Notes under the pieces: generated by a model | What the model was told of the DNA's origin: nothing | Databases searched by the model: none | What the model saw: the letters and a program-made list of their open reading frames with translations, nothing else | Translations under genes and position numbers: made by a program | In this document: positions 1-6,056 of the stretch, in pieces | Numbering within the stretch: the first letter of the stretch is position 1 | Layout: each line of letters begins with the position of its first letter | Assembly: GCA_040755755.1 (NCBI GenBank) | Contig: JBFLZW010000051.1 | Coordinates: 1-7,191 of the forward strand | DNA: 7,191 nucleotides | From: a bacterium | GTDB taxonomy: Bacteria > SZUA-182 > DTGQ01 | Reading direction: 5' to 3'

Positions 1-7
1 CTATACC

Positions 8-49
8 GCTCAGTAAAATTGACCCGTCTGTGCTCAGATAAATTGACCC
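8..49 (+). repeat. Left terminal inverted repeat (two transposase-site copies)
   Basis: Two direct copies of a GCTCAG-n-AAATTGACCC motif begin at 8 and 32, exactly 24 bp apart. The 42-bp block matches the reverse complement of 5149-5190 at about 36 positions. IS21 ends are known to carry several transposase-binding sites, and these copies are the likely IstA sites. Confidence 0.85.
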
Positions 50-104
50 ACCTGTAGTAGGTTTTACTCTTATAGCTATCATTGGTAAAAATTAAGCCCA
101 TCAA

Positions 105-150
105 CAAAAAACCCCATCCTACTCATCGAAATTGATGTGGTAGAATGGGG
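105..150 (-). terminator. Intrinsic terminator, leftward
   Basis: Read on the minus strand, an 11-bp stem (CCCCATTCTAC pairing with 112-122, one G-U pair) is followed directly by six T residues (complement of 106-111). The inner CATC/GATG (124-127 and 133-136) can extend the fold. There is no T-run on the plus-strand side, so it works leftward only. It lies just inside the left end of the transposon, where no leftward protein gene exists. It could end a small RNA or antisense transcript, or stop transcription leaving the element. Confidence 0.7.
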
Positions 151-169
151 CATGTCGAAAATCATTAGT

Positions 170-198
170 ATTATAAGTCAAAACCTGGCTTTTTTATA
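170..198 (-). promoter_or_regulatory. Possible leftward promoter
   Basis: The minus strand has a perfect TATAAT -10 (complement of 170-175). The -35 placed 17 bp upstream is TATAAA (193-198), a poor match. A start near 163 would give an RNA of only about 55-60 nt ending at the 105-150 terminator. Spacing and -10 are good and the -35 is weak, so this is tentative. Confidence 0.3.
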
Positions 199-261
199 GT
201 AAAAATTCAATTATCCTACCAATTTCTTCCCAGATGGTACCGAGAGAAGGATATTCGGGAC

Positions 262-825
262 ATGGTATTACAGTATTACTATGTCCTTCGTTCAGTTCTT
301 CGGGCCAGTCCGCATTTACGGCAGTGCTTAACCAGGTGTAGGCATTGTCGGATTTTTTTCCTCACCCACCCCCGAAATGCCGGTCGAAGTGATCTTTTGT
401 GTCCATTTGGCTGTAGGCAGGCCCATCGCAAAGAGTGTTCAACGAAACGGAGTATCGAATACTACCGCACCGATGAGGGCAAAGCCAAGAAGAAGGCCCT
501 CAATGAGCAGCGGCGAAGCAGTCAGGAGCAGCAGGCGTGTAATGGAGACCATGCTGGCAATGCTGGCAGTAATGACGCTGATAGCAGTGATACTGATGAT
601 GAGAAACCATCTGGCCAAGCTTCTGAAACTGCCCATGCTTCTGAACCGGTCTATGATGAGGTCACAGTTCATTATCTTCAGACAATCATTGGCTTGATTG
701 AAGGCCGCTGGGTAAGTATGGATGAGATCCTGGCCATGCTGGAAAAGATCATGAGACAACACAGCATGGGAAAACGCAAAAGGTTCAGGTATGATTTTGC
801 TTACCCCAGGGCAGAGGTGCCGTGA
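262..825 (+). CDS. Zinc-finger protein of the IS21-like element
   Basis: A 187-residue protein and the first gene of the transposon operon. A conserved-looking N-terminal block (residues ~20-85) has a probable four-cysteine zinc site, C26/C29 and C47/C51, around the segment FLTHPRNAGR. It is followed by a very basic stretch ending in GKAKKKALNEQRR. A low-complexity, acidic and serine-rich linker (~87-130) joins it to a helical C-terminal region (~133-165). The block resembles, from memory, small proteins that recur beside ParB and IS21-type genes in other environmental bacteria; this was not checked. Zinc and basic residues suggest DNA binding, perhaps at the element ends or a target, but no function is established. 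An AAGGA at 247-251 lies ten bases before the chosen ATG; the first ~20 residues are the least certain. The stop is 34 nt before the ParB-like gene. Confidence 0.75.
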   Translation: MVLQYYYVLRSVLRASPHLRQCLTRCRHCRIFFLTHPRNAGRSDLLCPFGCRQAHRKECSTKRSIEYYRTDEGKAKKKALNEQRRSSQEQQACNGDHAGNAGSNDADSSDTDDEKPSGQASETAHASEPVYDEVTVHYLQTIIGLIEGRWVSMDEILAMLEKIMRQHSMGKRKRFRYDFAYPRAEVP

Positions 826-859
826 GGAGGAAAGAGGGTGCCATGAGGAAGGAAAAAGG

Positions 860-1795
860 ATGGAGAAGGTAGAGCAGGTAGAGATATCGAGTTTGGATTT
901 GCGGTATGAAAGCTACCGGATGAGGCATGAGGGAGCCGAGAAGGCGCTTTTGTGCTCAATTTCAGACTATGGCATCCGAGATCCCCTGGAGGGGGTTGAC
1001 ACCAGGGTTGACACGGGGGCAGGCACAGAAGATAAGCGGATTTTGCTCAATGGGTTCAAGCGCCTGCGCTGTGCCAGGAAGCTGGGTATCGGGATGGTGC
1101 CTTATTGCTCGCTCGGAACCGATGAGGCTATGGGGATTATCCACCTGATACGCATCTCGAATGCCAGGAGCTTGACTATCCTGGAGCAGGCCAGGCTGAT
1201 TGATGATCTTGTGCAGGTACACAAGATGGGCCTGCTGGAAATAGCCCAAAGCCTGGAGAGGAGCAAGGGATGGGTAAGTATGCGGCTTGGAATCATAGAA
1301 AAGATAAGCGATAGCGTGATGGAGAAGCTCTTCAAGGGGGAATTCCCGGTTTATTCCTACATGTATACTCTTCGCCAGTTCATACGTATGAACTCGAATT
1401 CCGGGCAGGGCAGTGAGGTTGACGAATTTGTAAACCTGGTGGCTGGCAAGAATTTGAGCATCAGGGACATAGAAAGGCTTGCGCATGGCTATTTCAATGG
1501 CCCCGATCATTTCAGGGAGCAGATCAAAAGCGGCCATATCGTGTGGGCCTTGGATCAGTTGCGGCAGATGCCCCAGGCGGGAGGCAATTTGAGTGAACCT
1601 GAGTGCAGTATGCTCAAGAGTCTTGAGATCATACAAAAATATATGCGCAAGGTTATCTATCAGGGGAAGGACGAGCGGTTTAAAAACAATTCCTTCTTTG
1701 CCCAGGCCAACCTTCTGGCAGGAGGAATTTTGAGTAAGCTGCCCATTTTCTCGAAGTCATTGAAGGAGTTCTATGATCGATCAGGACAAGCGTAA
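860..1795 (+). CDS. ParB/Spo0J-like DNA-binding protein
   Basis: A 311-residue protein with ParB layout. The N-terminal ParB/sulfiredoxin-like domain (~5-100) contains the box GFKRLRCARKLG (65-76), equivalent to the GERRxRAA region of ParB. A helix-turn-helix segment follows at ~121-145 (LLEIAQSLERSKGWVSMRLG), then a helical C-terminal part. ParB-family proteins bind specific DNA sites and many are CTP-driven clamps; no ParA partner is present here, so plasmid-style segregation is unlikely. In an IS21-like operon the protein may bridge transposon ends or pick targets (inference). The ATG at 860 is preferred over the in-frame ATG at 791 because it has a purine-rich ribosome site (848-859), avoids overlapping the preceding gene, and begins where the domain begins. 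The 3' end overlaps istA by 23 nt. Residues 47-54 contain a short duplicated VDT, from a 12-bp-period repeat at 993-1014. Confidence 0.85.
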   Translation: MEKVEQVEISSLDLRYESYRMRHEGAEKALLCSISDYGIRDPLEGVDTRVDTGAGTEDKRILLNGFKRLRCARKLGIGMVPYCSLGTDEAMGIIHLIRISNARSLTILEQARLIDDLVQVHKMGLLEIAQSLERSKGWVSMRLGIIEKISDSVMEKLFKGEFPVYSYMYTLRQFIRMNSNSGQGSEVDEFVNLVAGKNLSIRDIERLAHGYFNGPDHFREQIKSGHIVWALDQLRQMPQAGGNLSEPECSMLKSLEIIQKYMRKVIYQGKDERFKNNSFFAQANLLAGGILSKLPIFSKSLKEFYDRSGQA

Positions 1796-3302
1796 GGCTA
1801 TTTTTTTACTCCACAGGGAAGGCATGAAAATACGGGACATAAGTTTCAGGCTGAAGATAAGCCGCAATACGGTGCGCTCTATCATCAAGCAAGGCGGTAG
1901 GGCACCTTGTTCTGTGCGGGGGGACAAGATCATGATCGATCAAGAGCTTCTCGTCCGGCTCTACGATGAGTGTGCAGGCAGAATCCAGCGAATACACGAA
2001 AAACTGGCCGAAGAGGAGGGGGTGAAAATCGGCTACTCCACCTTGAGCCGCCTCATCCGAGAGCTTGGCCTTGGCGGGGCTGCCAAGGGCCGCTGCTGTC
2101 GTGTGCCGGATGAGCCTGGGGCAGAAATGCAGCACGATACCTCATCCTATATTCTGCCCATTGGCGGCAAAAGTATCAAGGTCATAGGCAGCATCCTGTA
2201 CTTCCGATACTCCAAGGTGCGCTATCTGAAATTCTACCGCTCATTCGACCGCTTTAAGATGAAATGTTTTTTTCATGAGGCGCTTACCTTCTTCGGCTAC
2301 AGTGCCAGGGTGTGTATCATTGATAATACCAACCTGGCCCGCCTTCGGGGCAGCGGGAAAAATGCCATTATCGTACCTGAAATGGAGCAGTTCGCCAGAC
2401 AATTCGGCTTCACCTATGTTTGTCACGAGCTGAATCACCCAAACAGGAAAGCCGGTAATGAACGCAGTTTCTACACGGTGGAGACCAATTTCTTCCCAGG
2501 CCGCAGCTTTGAGAGCATGGAGGATTTAAACCAAAAAGCCCTTGAGTGGGCAACGCTGAGAATGGCCAATCGGCCAGTGAGCAGAAGCGGCCTTATTCCG
2601 GCCAAAGCCTTTGAGCATGAAAAATCGTATCTGGTAAAACTGCCCCCCTTTGTTTCCCCACCTTACCTTGCCCATAAGAGGGACATCGACCAGTATGGGT
2701 ATGTAGCCTTTGATGGCAACTTTTACTGGGTGCCAGGCACCTCACGGGGAGAGGCCCTCCTTCTGCAATACAGCAGTGATCTTAAAGTTTACCTGGCTCA
2801 AAAGTTGCTGGCCGAATATCGCCTGCCTCCCTGGGGAGTGAAAAACCAGCTCTTTACCCCTGGCGGGGTGCCAAAACCAGAATATAAACCAAAGAACCGC
2901 AAAGAGCCAACTGCCCAGGAAGAAAAAAACTTGAGGGCACTGGACAAGGATGTGGATGCCTACCTTGAGTTTGTTCTCAAATCCAAAAAAGGCAAAGAAA
3001 AGCATAAAGTTATCAGAGAATTGTTCGGGCTGTATCAGAAGATCACCATGCCCTTGTTCATCAAGACCATCAAACGTGCTCTATGCTATCGCATCACCGA
3101 CAGCCGCTGTGTTGAGAGGATCGCTCTTTTGTACCTGACCGGCGGTGAGGGTGAAATCAGGCATGTCCCCATTGACCAGGAATTTCAAAAAAGACCAGCC
3201 TACCTTGAGGGCCGCCTGAGTGATGAAGCGAATCTGGCCGTGTATGAGAAGCTGCTGGAGGATGTGCTGGTGGAGCCGAAGGTGGAGGAGGATGAATCAT
3301 GA
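1773..3302 (+). CDS. istA: IS21-family transposase IstA (DDE recombinase)
   Basis: A 509-residue transposase that would cut and join the element ends. An N-terminal helix-turn-helix (~5-40, IRDISFRLKISRNTVRSII) is followed by a second DNA-binding helical region (~55-100). An integrase-core (rve) domain has the catalytic triad D122 (MQHD), D184 (IIDN) and E230 (KAGNE), with spacings of 61 and 45 residues, normal for IS21 transposases. A beta-barrel-like segment (~305-350) and a basic C-terminus follow. Length and triad are complete, so the enzyme looks active. The ribosome site GAAGGAG (1763-1769) lies inside the end of the ParB-like gene, and the two genes overlap by 23 nt, implying translational coupling. 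The stop overlaps the istB start as ATGA. Confidence 0.95.
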   Translation: MIDQDKRKAIFLLHREGMKIRDISFRLKISRNTVRSIIKQGGRAPCSVRGDKIMIDQELLVRLYDECAGRIQRIHEKLAEEEGVKIGYSTLSRLIRELGLGGAAKGRCCRVPDEPGAEMQHDTSSYILPIGGKSIKVIGSILYFRYSKVRYLKFYRSFDRFKMKCFFHEALTFFGYSARVCIIDNTNLARLRGSGKNAIIVPEMEQFARQFGFTYVCHELNHPNRKAGNERSFYTVETNFFPGRSFESMEDLNQKALEWATLRMANRPVSRSGLIPAKAFEHEKSYLVKLPPFVSPPYLAHKRDIDQYGYVAFDGNFYWVPGTSRGEALLLQYSSDLKVYLAQKLLAEYRLPPWGVKNQLFTPGGVPKPEYKPKNRKEPTAQEEKNLRALDKDVDAYLEFVLKSKKGKEKHKVIRELFGLYQKITMPLFIKTIKRALCYRITDSRCVERIALLYLTGGEGEIRHVPIDQEFQKRPAYLEGRLSDEANLAVYEKLLEDVLVEPKVEEDES

Positions 3303-4039
3303 TCGACGAGGAACTGGTCAAGATGATAAAGTTCCTCCGCCTTCAGGGATTGCTGGCCAATTGGGACAGGTTCCTGACTATGGCTCAGGAGGAAAACTTC
3401 TCCCATCCCCGCCTTCTCAAATATGTCATCGAAGAGGAATATAAAAACAAGAAGGAAAATTCAAGAAAAATGAGGCTCAAAAGGGCACAAATCCCTGAAC
3501 AACTGGTTATGGAAACCTTCCCTTTCCAAAGACAACCTAATCTGGACAGAAACAAGATCATGGCCATCTATGACTCCTTTGATTATATGGCCAAAACACA
3601 AAACATAATCTGGATCGGTCCAACAGGCACCGGCAAATCAGGGCTGGCCACAGCATGTCTCATCAAGGCCATTAATCATGGCTACAGCGGGCGATTCATC
3701 CTGTTCCCCGACCTCATCGAGGCACTCTATAAATCAAGAGCCGACATGTCCGAACACAGACTGATTAAACAATTTGCCTCTTATGATTGCCTGCTTATTG
3801 ATGAGCTTGGCTATGTCGAGATTGAACCTGTTCAGGTGGGTCTGTTTTTTACCCTGATGCAAAAAAGGCACAAGCAAAAGACGACCCTGATTACTTCCAA
3901 TCTTGGCTTTGAGCAGTGGATTTCATTTCTCAAAAATGACCAGTTGACAGCAGCACTGATCGACCGCCTGACGGAAAACAGTCATGTTATCAATATGAAA
4001 AACTGTCTCAGCCTGCGGCCTCGCCTCGTCCAAAGTTAA
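3299..4039 (+). CDS. istB: IS21-family helper ATPase IstB (AAA+)
   Basis: A 246-residue DnaC-like AAA+ ATPase that in IS21 binds and remodels target DNA and recruits the IstA-transposon complex. Visible motifs are Walker A GPTGTGKS (107-114), Walker B LLIDE (165-169) and a sensor-1-like ITSN (198-201). R223 in IDRLTE could serve as an arginine finger. The N-terminal ~80 residues form the family's helical targeting domain. Length is typical. The start overlaps the istA stop by 4 nt (ATGA), a classical istA-istB coupling. Nothing appears broken. Confidence 0.95.
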   Translation: MIDEELVKMIKFLRLQGLLANWDRFLTMAQEENFSHPRLLKYVIEEEYKNKKENSRKMRLKRAQIPEQLVMETFPFQRQPNLDRNKIMAIYDSFDYMAKTQNIIWIGPTGTGKSGLATACLIKAINHGYSGRFILFPDLIEALYKSRADMSEHRLIKQFASYDCLLIDELGYVEIEPVQVGLFFTLMQKRHKQKTTLITSNLGFEQWISFLKNDQLTAALIDRLTENSHVINMKNCLSLRPRLVQS

Positions 4040-4044
4040 TTACC

Positions 4045-4062
4045 TTTTGCCCGATGGCAAAA
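4045..4062 (+). other. Small hairpin between istB and the TOPRIM gene
   Basis: A perfect 7-bp stem TTTTGCC/GGCAAAA encloses the loop CGAT. It sits in the 45-nt gap after istB. Neither strand has a following T-run, so it is not a convincing terminator. It might protect mRNA or tune expression of the next gene. Confidence 0.4.
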
Positions 4063-4084
4063 AGAGAGCCTGAAGAAAAGGCAA

Positions 4085-5002
4085 GTGCATCCCTATATGT
4101 CTGATACCTTCAACGAGATAAAAAATAAGGCCAACCTTGTTCGCCAAATCGACCTGGTATCGGTCTTAAAGCTGATCGAAGCTGTCCAGGATAAATCCGA
4201 TAAGCATAAGTGGCATACTTCACAAGGTGTTATCTCTGTCTCAGGTACCAAATTCATCAACTGGAATAAAGGTATTGGAGGTGGCGGTGCCATTGATCTG
4301 GCTATCCATTTAAACAATTTCGATTTCAAAACCGCTGTCTTTTGGCTGGCCAGGACATTCCTCTCCGGTGATATGCACAGACCTTGTGATAGTAAACTCA
4401 TCAAGGAATCCGAGGATAGATGCATCCCAAGGTTCATCACCCCAAAGTCCACCTTCCAATCACCCCCAAAAGATGATACCAGACTGCCACAGGTAGTAAA
4501 TTACCTCCTGAATACTCGATCTATTCCCCTGCCCCTGATAAAATCTCTCATTCATTCAGGCAAACTCTATGCTGATATAAAAGGTAATGCAGTTTTTTTA
4601 CTCCTTGGAAAAGAAAAAAAGGTGGTAGGTGCTGAACTTCGAGGAACCACTCGGATACGGTGGCGAGGTATGGCTCCTGGATCGAGAAAGGACCTGGGCT
4701 ACTTCTGTGTCGAAAACCCCTCTGCCAAAAATATGGTACTTTGCGAATCTGCCATCGATGCTATCTCCTTTTTTGCCCTTTGCCCCACTTTCCTGGCTGT
4801 GTCAACAGCAGGTGCCAATCCAAACCCTCTCTGGCTGGCACCGTTTATCGATAACGGATATGAGATTTATTGCGGATTCGATTCTGATGAAACCGGAGAT
4901 CGGCTAGCTCAAAAGATGATCGCCCTGTACCCAACTGTCAAAAGGCTCCGGCCATCAAAACATGATTGGAATGATGTCTTGATCGACAAGTCAAGAAGTT
5001 AA
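4085..5002 (+). CDS. TOPRIM/DUF3991 primase-like protein
   Basis: A 305-residue protein and last gene of the element. The N-terminal part carries a glycine-rich segment WNKGIGGGGAIDLAIHL (60-76), as in the CHC2-like/DUF3991 region of mobile primase-related proteins. Residues ~139-190 match the DUF3991 style (YLLNTRSI ... GNAVFLL). A TOPRIM fold follows with E221 (CESAID) and the D-x-D pair D266/D268 (GFDSDETG), ending with HDWND. The metal-binding acidic residues therefore look intact. No cysteine cluster typical of a primase zinc finger is seen before the glycine-rich segment. Such domains occur in phage and plasmid primases and topoisomerase-related enzymes; here it may act on DNA intermediates of transposition (inference). 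GTG at 4085 has AAAAGG four bases upstream; ATG at 4097 (four codons later) is the alternative start. Confidence 0.8.
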   Translation: MHPYMSDTFNEIKNKANLVRQIDLVSVLKLIEAVQDKSDKHKWHTSQGVISVSGTKFINWNKGIGGGGAIDLAIHLNNFDFKTAVFWLARTFLSGDMHRPCDSKLIKESEDRCIPRFITPKSTFQSPPKDDTRLPQVVNYLLNTRSIPLPLIKSLIHSGKLYADIKGNAVFLLLGKEKKVVGAELRGTTRIRWRGMAPGSRKDLGYFCVENPSAKNMVLCESAIDAISFFALCPTFLAVSTAGANPNPLWLAPFIDNGYEIYCGFDSDETGDRLAQKMIALYPTVKRLRPSKHDWNDVLIDKSRS

Positions 5003-5148
5003 TCTTACTCCCTCCTTAAAAGCAACCCATTGCCCCTCAATAGCTTGTCCGTAAAAGTAAAATAACCTCATTACCTCATCCCTCACCTCTATCCACATCT
5101 ACAACTCCTGCTTCATACCCAGCTTATCGATTTACAGTGTGGATGAAC
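5003..5148. other. Noncoding right arm of the transposon
   Basis: About 145 bases between the TOPRIM gene and the right end. It is pyrimidine-rich on the plus strand with degenerate repeats of an ACCTCAT-like heptamer near 5066-5091. No gene or terminator with a T-run is seen. The repeats might be accessory protein sites, but this is weak. Confidence 0.4.
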
Positions 5149-5190
5149 GGTCCAATTTATCTGAGCGCACATGGGTCAATTTTGCTGAGC
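5149..5190 (-). repeat. Right terminal inverted repeat (two transposase-site copies)
   Basis: On the minus strand, GCTCAG copies lie at 5190-5185 and 5166-5161, again 24 bp apart, each followed by an AAATTG core. The inner copy reads TTGGACC in place of TTGACCC. The block aligns over 42 positions to 8-49 with about six differences. The match may extend to a shared CTAT just outside each end, so the tip is uncertain. Confidence 0.85.
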
Positions 5191-5191
5191 G

Positions 5192-5468
5192 CCATAGGTT
5201 TGACTTTGACCTGGACCCGGAAGAATCCCGGATCGTAGAGCGGGTATTCATGCTTTACTCTCAGGGCATCGGCTATGCCAGGATAAAGAAGCTGACCGGC
5301 TGTCCTCTCTCAATATGGGGAATTGCAAAGCTCCTGGAGAATCCATTCTATGCCGGTAAGGTGAAATTCGGCGGGATTGTGGAAACCAATAATCATCAGG
5401 CAATCGTATCTGAGAAGTTATTCAAAAAGTGCCAAAAGGTAAGAGAAAGCAAAGGATTAAAGGTGTAA
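5192..5468 (+). pseudogene. Serine recombinase, C-terminal part, interrupted by the transposon
   Basis: From 5193 onward the frame encodes about 91 residues typical of the Recombinase domain of large serine recombinases: FDLDPEESRIVERVFMLYS, a helical segment, then ENPFYAGKVKFGGIVETNN and a closing basic helix. Such enzymes integrate and excise phages and mobile elements. The N-terminal resolvase domain with the catalytic serine is absent, and the frame upstream of 5192 is transposon end sequence. The open frame extends to a GTG at 5139, but those codons lie in the terminal repeat and lack a ribosome site, so that start is probably meaningless. The C-terminus stops soon after the Recombinase domain, with no zinc ribbon or long coiled coil, so the parent was either a shorter member of the family or also truncated at this end. 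The missing 5' half should lie left of position 1 if the gene was split. Confidence 0.8.
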
Positions 5469-5470
5469 GG

Positions 5471-5635
5471 TATCAACTTCGTTAGAACGAGGTTGATAGT
5501 AGGGCAGGAATTAAAGGCGGTCTCGGAAGGTGGGCAAACACCATTCCGAGACCTGGCCGTCGAGGTTTTAACCGGAGCCTTACCACGACGGTTAAGTCAT
5601 TATCTCAAAAGGCTCCCTCCACGTAAAGAGAGGGA
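5471..5635 (+). other. Hairpin-rich noncoding region, possible structured RNA
   Basis: Four consecutive inverted repeats fill this gap. 5471-5498 is an 11-bp stem with one G-U pair and loop TTAGAA. 5519-5553 is GGTCTCGGAA pairing with TTCCGAGACC, extended by GGTG/CACC around one bulged base, with loop GGCAAA. 5557-5591 is CCGTCG/CGACGG, which competes with TAACCG/CGGTTA over 5570-5593. 5614-5635 is TCCCTC/GAGGGA. None is followed by a T-run, so they are not ordinary terminators. The position after an integrase gene also allows a recombination site. No known RNA family was recognised. Confidence 0.45.
5614..5635 (+). promoter_or_regulatory. Hairpin covering a ribosome binding site
   Basis: TCCCTC (5614-5619) can pair with GAGGGA (5630-5635), which is the ribosome binding site just before the ATG at 5638. 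Folding would hide the site, so translation of the 76-residue protein may be controlled. The stem is only 6 bp, so the effect could be modest. Confidence 0.35.
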
Positions 5636-5637
5636 AT

Positions 5638-5868
5638 ATGAATCACCATCCTTCAGATGTACCAGAAAACGTTTCCATTCCCGGAAGCAGGAAAAAAGAG
5701 CCTGACATCACCGCTTACCTGACCACTCCAGAGCTTGCCGAACTATGCGAGATCGGAGAGGCGCGGGGGGCAATCCTGGTCATACAGCAGTATCTAAACT
5801 CAAGGGAAGGGGCAATATTCAAGCTGGCTCGATCCCGTATGCCTGACGGTGGGAGGGCTTGCCCATGA
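5638..5868 (+). CDS. Small protein of unknown function (76 aa)
   Basis: A 76-residue protein I do not recognise. A polar, charged N-terminus (~1-25) is followed by a likely helical core, TPELAELCEIGEARGAILVIQQYLNS (~29-54), and a basic tail. There is no signal peptide, membrane segment or cysteine motif. A good AGAGAGGGA site precedes the ATG by a few bases, which supports translation, though the site lies in a small hairpin. It sits between the recombinase remnant and a likely origin or control region, where small regulators or excision factors are common in integrative elements; nothing in the sequence confirms such a role. The stop overlaps an ATG (5865) opening a 14-codon frame that ends at 5909, too short to call. 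Confidence 0.5.
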   Translation: MNHHPSDVPENVSIPGSRKKEPDITAYLTTPELAELCEIGEARGAILVIQQYLNSREGAIFKLARSRMPDGGRACP

Positions 5869-5919
5869 TCGACCAGGGGAGAGATGACAGCCTTCTCCTT
5901 GGGGCTTAATTGACGTTCA

Positions 5920-5954
5920 CCCCTGGCCAGGTTTACGGTGATCCTGGCCAGGGG
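5920..5954. repeat. Twin palindromes CCTGGCCAGG, likely operator
   Basis: The 10-bp perfect palindrome CCTGGCCAGG occurs at 5922-5931 and again at 5943-5952, 21 bp centre to centre, about two helical turns. Together they form a perfect 12-bp inverted repeat (5920-5931 and 5943-5954) with an 11-base spacer. It could bind a dimeric regulator cooperatively or fold as an RNA hairpin. No T-run follows. Confidence 0.6.
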
Positions 5955-5962
5955 GATTTACG

Positions 5963-6017
5963 GGTATGACACTGGTATGACACTGGTATGACACTGGTAT
6001 GACACAAATATGACGAG
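5963..6017 (+). repeat. Five 11-bp iterons (GGTATGACACT)
   Basis: Exact copies of GGTATGACACT start at 5963, 5974 and 5985. The copy at 5996 ends in A instead of T, and a diverged copy (AATATGACGAG) begins at 6007. The 11-bp period puts every copy on the same DNA face. The period is not a multiple of three and stop codons occur in it, so it is not a protein repeat. Likely a site for an initiator or regulator. Confidence 0.75.
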
Positions 6018-6056
6018 TGAAAACCCTAACACATTGAAATTTAACAAATTTTTTGC

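Larger units (their letters stand above)
7..5191 (+). mobile_element. IS21-like transposon carrying five genes
   Basis: A ~5.2-kb element is bounded by matching inverted ends (8-49 and 5149-5190) and carries an adjacent istA/istB pair. The ends and the transposase genes are seen directly. Ordinary IS21 members are about 2-2.5 kb with only istA and istB, so this element is roughly twice that length because of three extra genes: a zinc-finger protein, a ParB-like protein and a TOPRIM protein. All five genes run rightward with tiny gaps or overlaps, which makes them look like one functional unit rather than random cargo. The exact outer tips are uncertain by a few bases, and no target-site duplication is visible in the ~6 bases left of the element. 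All frames look intact, so the element may be active. Confidence 0.85.

Noticed and set aside
44-75. TTGACC in the left repeat as a -35 for the transposon operon
   Set aside because: The nearest -10-like sequence (TTATAG, 70-75) is 20 bp away, too far for a good promoter; no clear operon promoter was found before 262.
258-286. GGACAT/ATGTCC inverted repeat around the first start codon
   Set aside because: The arms are only 6 bp and the 17-base centre does not pair; it could be chance.
551-600. Short repeats such as ATGCTGGCA in tandem
   Set aside because: Explained by the low-complexity acidic linker of the zinc-finger protein.
593-606. CTGATGA followed by GAAAC, the core bases of a hammerhead ribozyme
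   Set aside because: Only three bases separate them, so no stem II can form; they lie in a low-complexity coding linker.
791-859. Upstream in-frame start of the ParB-like gene
   Set aside because: It overlaps the previous gene, has no fitting ribosome site, and adds 23 residues unlike the ParB domain start; ATG 860 fits better.
962-1636. Long minus-strand open frame (224 codons) inside the ParB-like gene
   Set aside because: It is opposite a well-supported domain-bearing gene and encodes no recognisable motif; a shadow frame. The other minus-strand frames in the window are treated the same way.
4045-4062. Terminator between istB and the TOPRIM gene
   Set aside because: The stem is short and no T-run follows on either strand.
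5139-5191. GTG start of the recombinase remnant within the transposon end
   Set aside because: The codons are the terminal repeat read as protein, and there is no ribosome site before the GTG.
5963-6017. CRISPR-like repeats
   Set aside because: Units are 11 bp, directly adjacent and without spacers; they are iterons rather than a CRISPR array.
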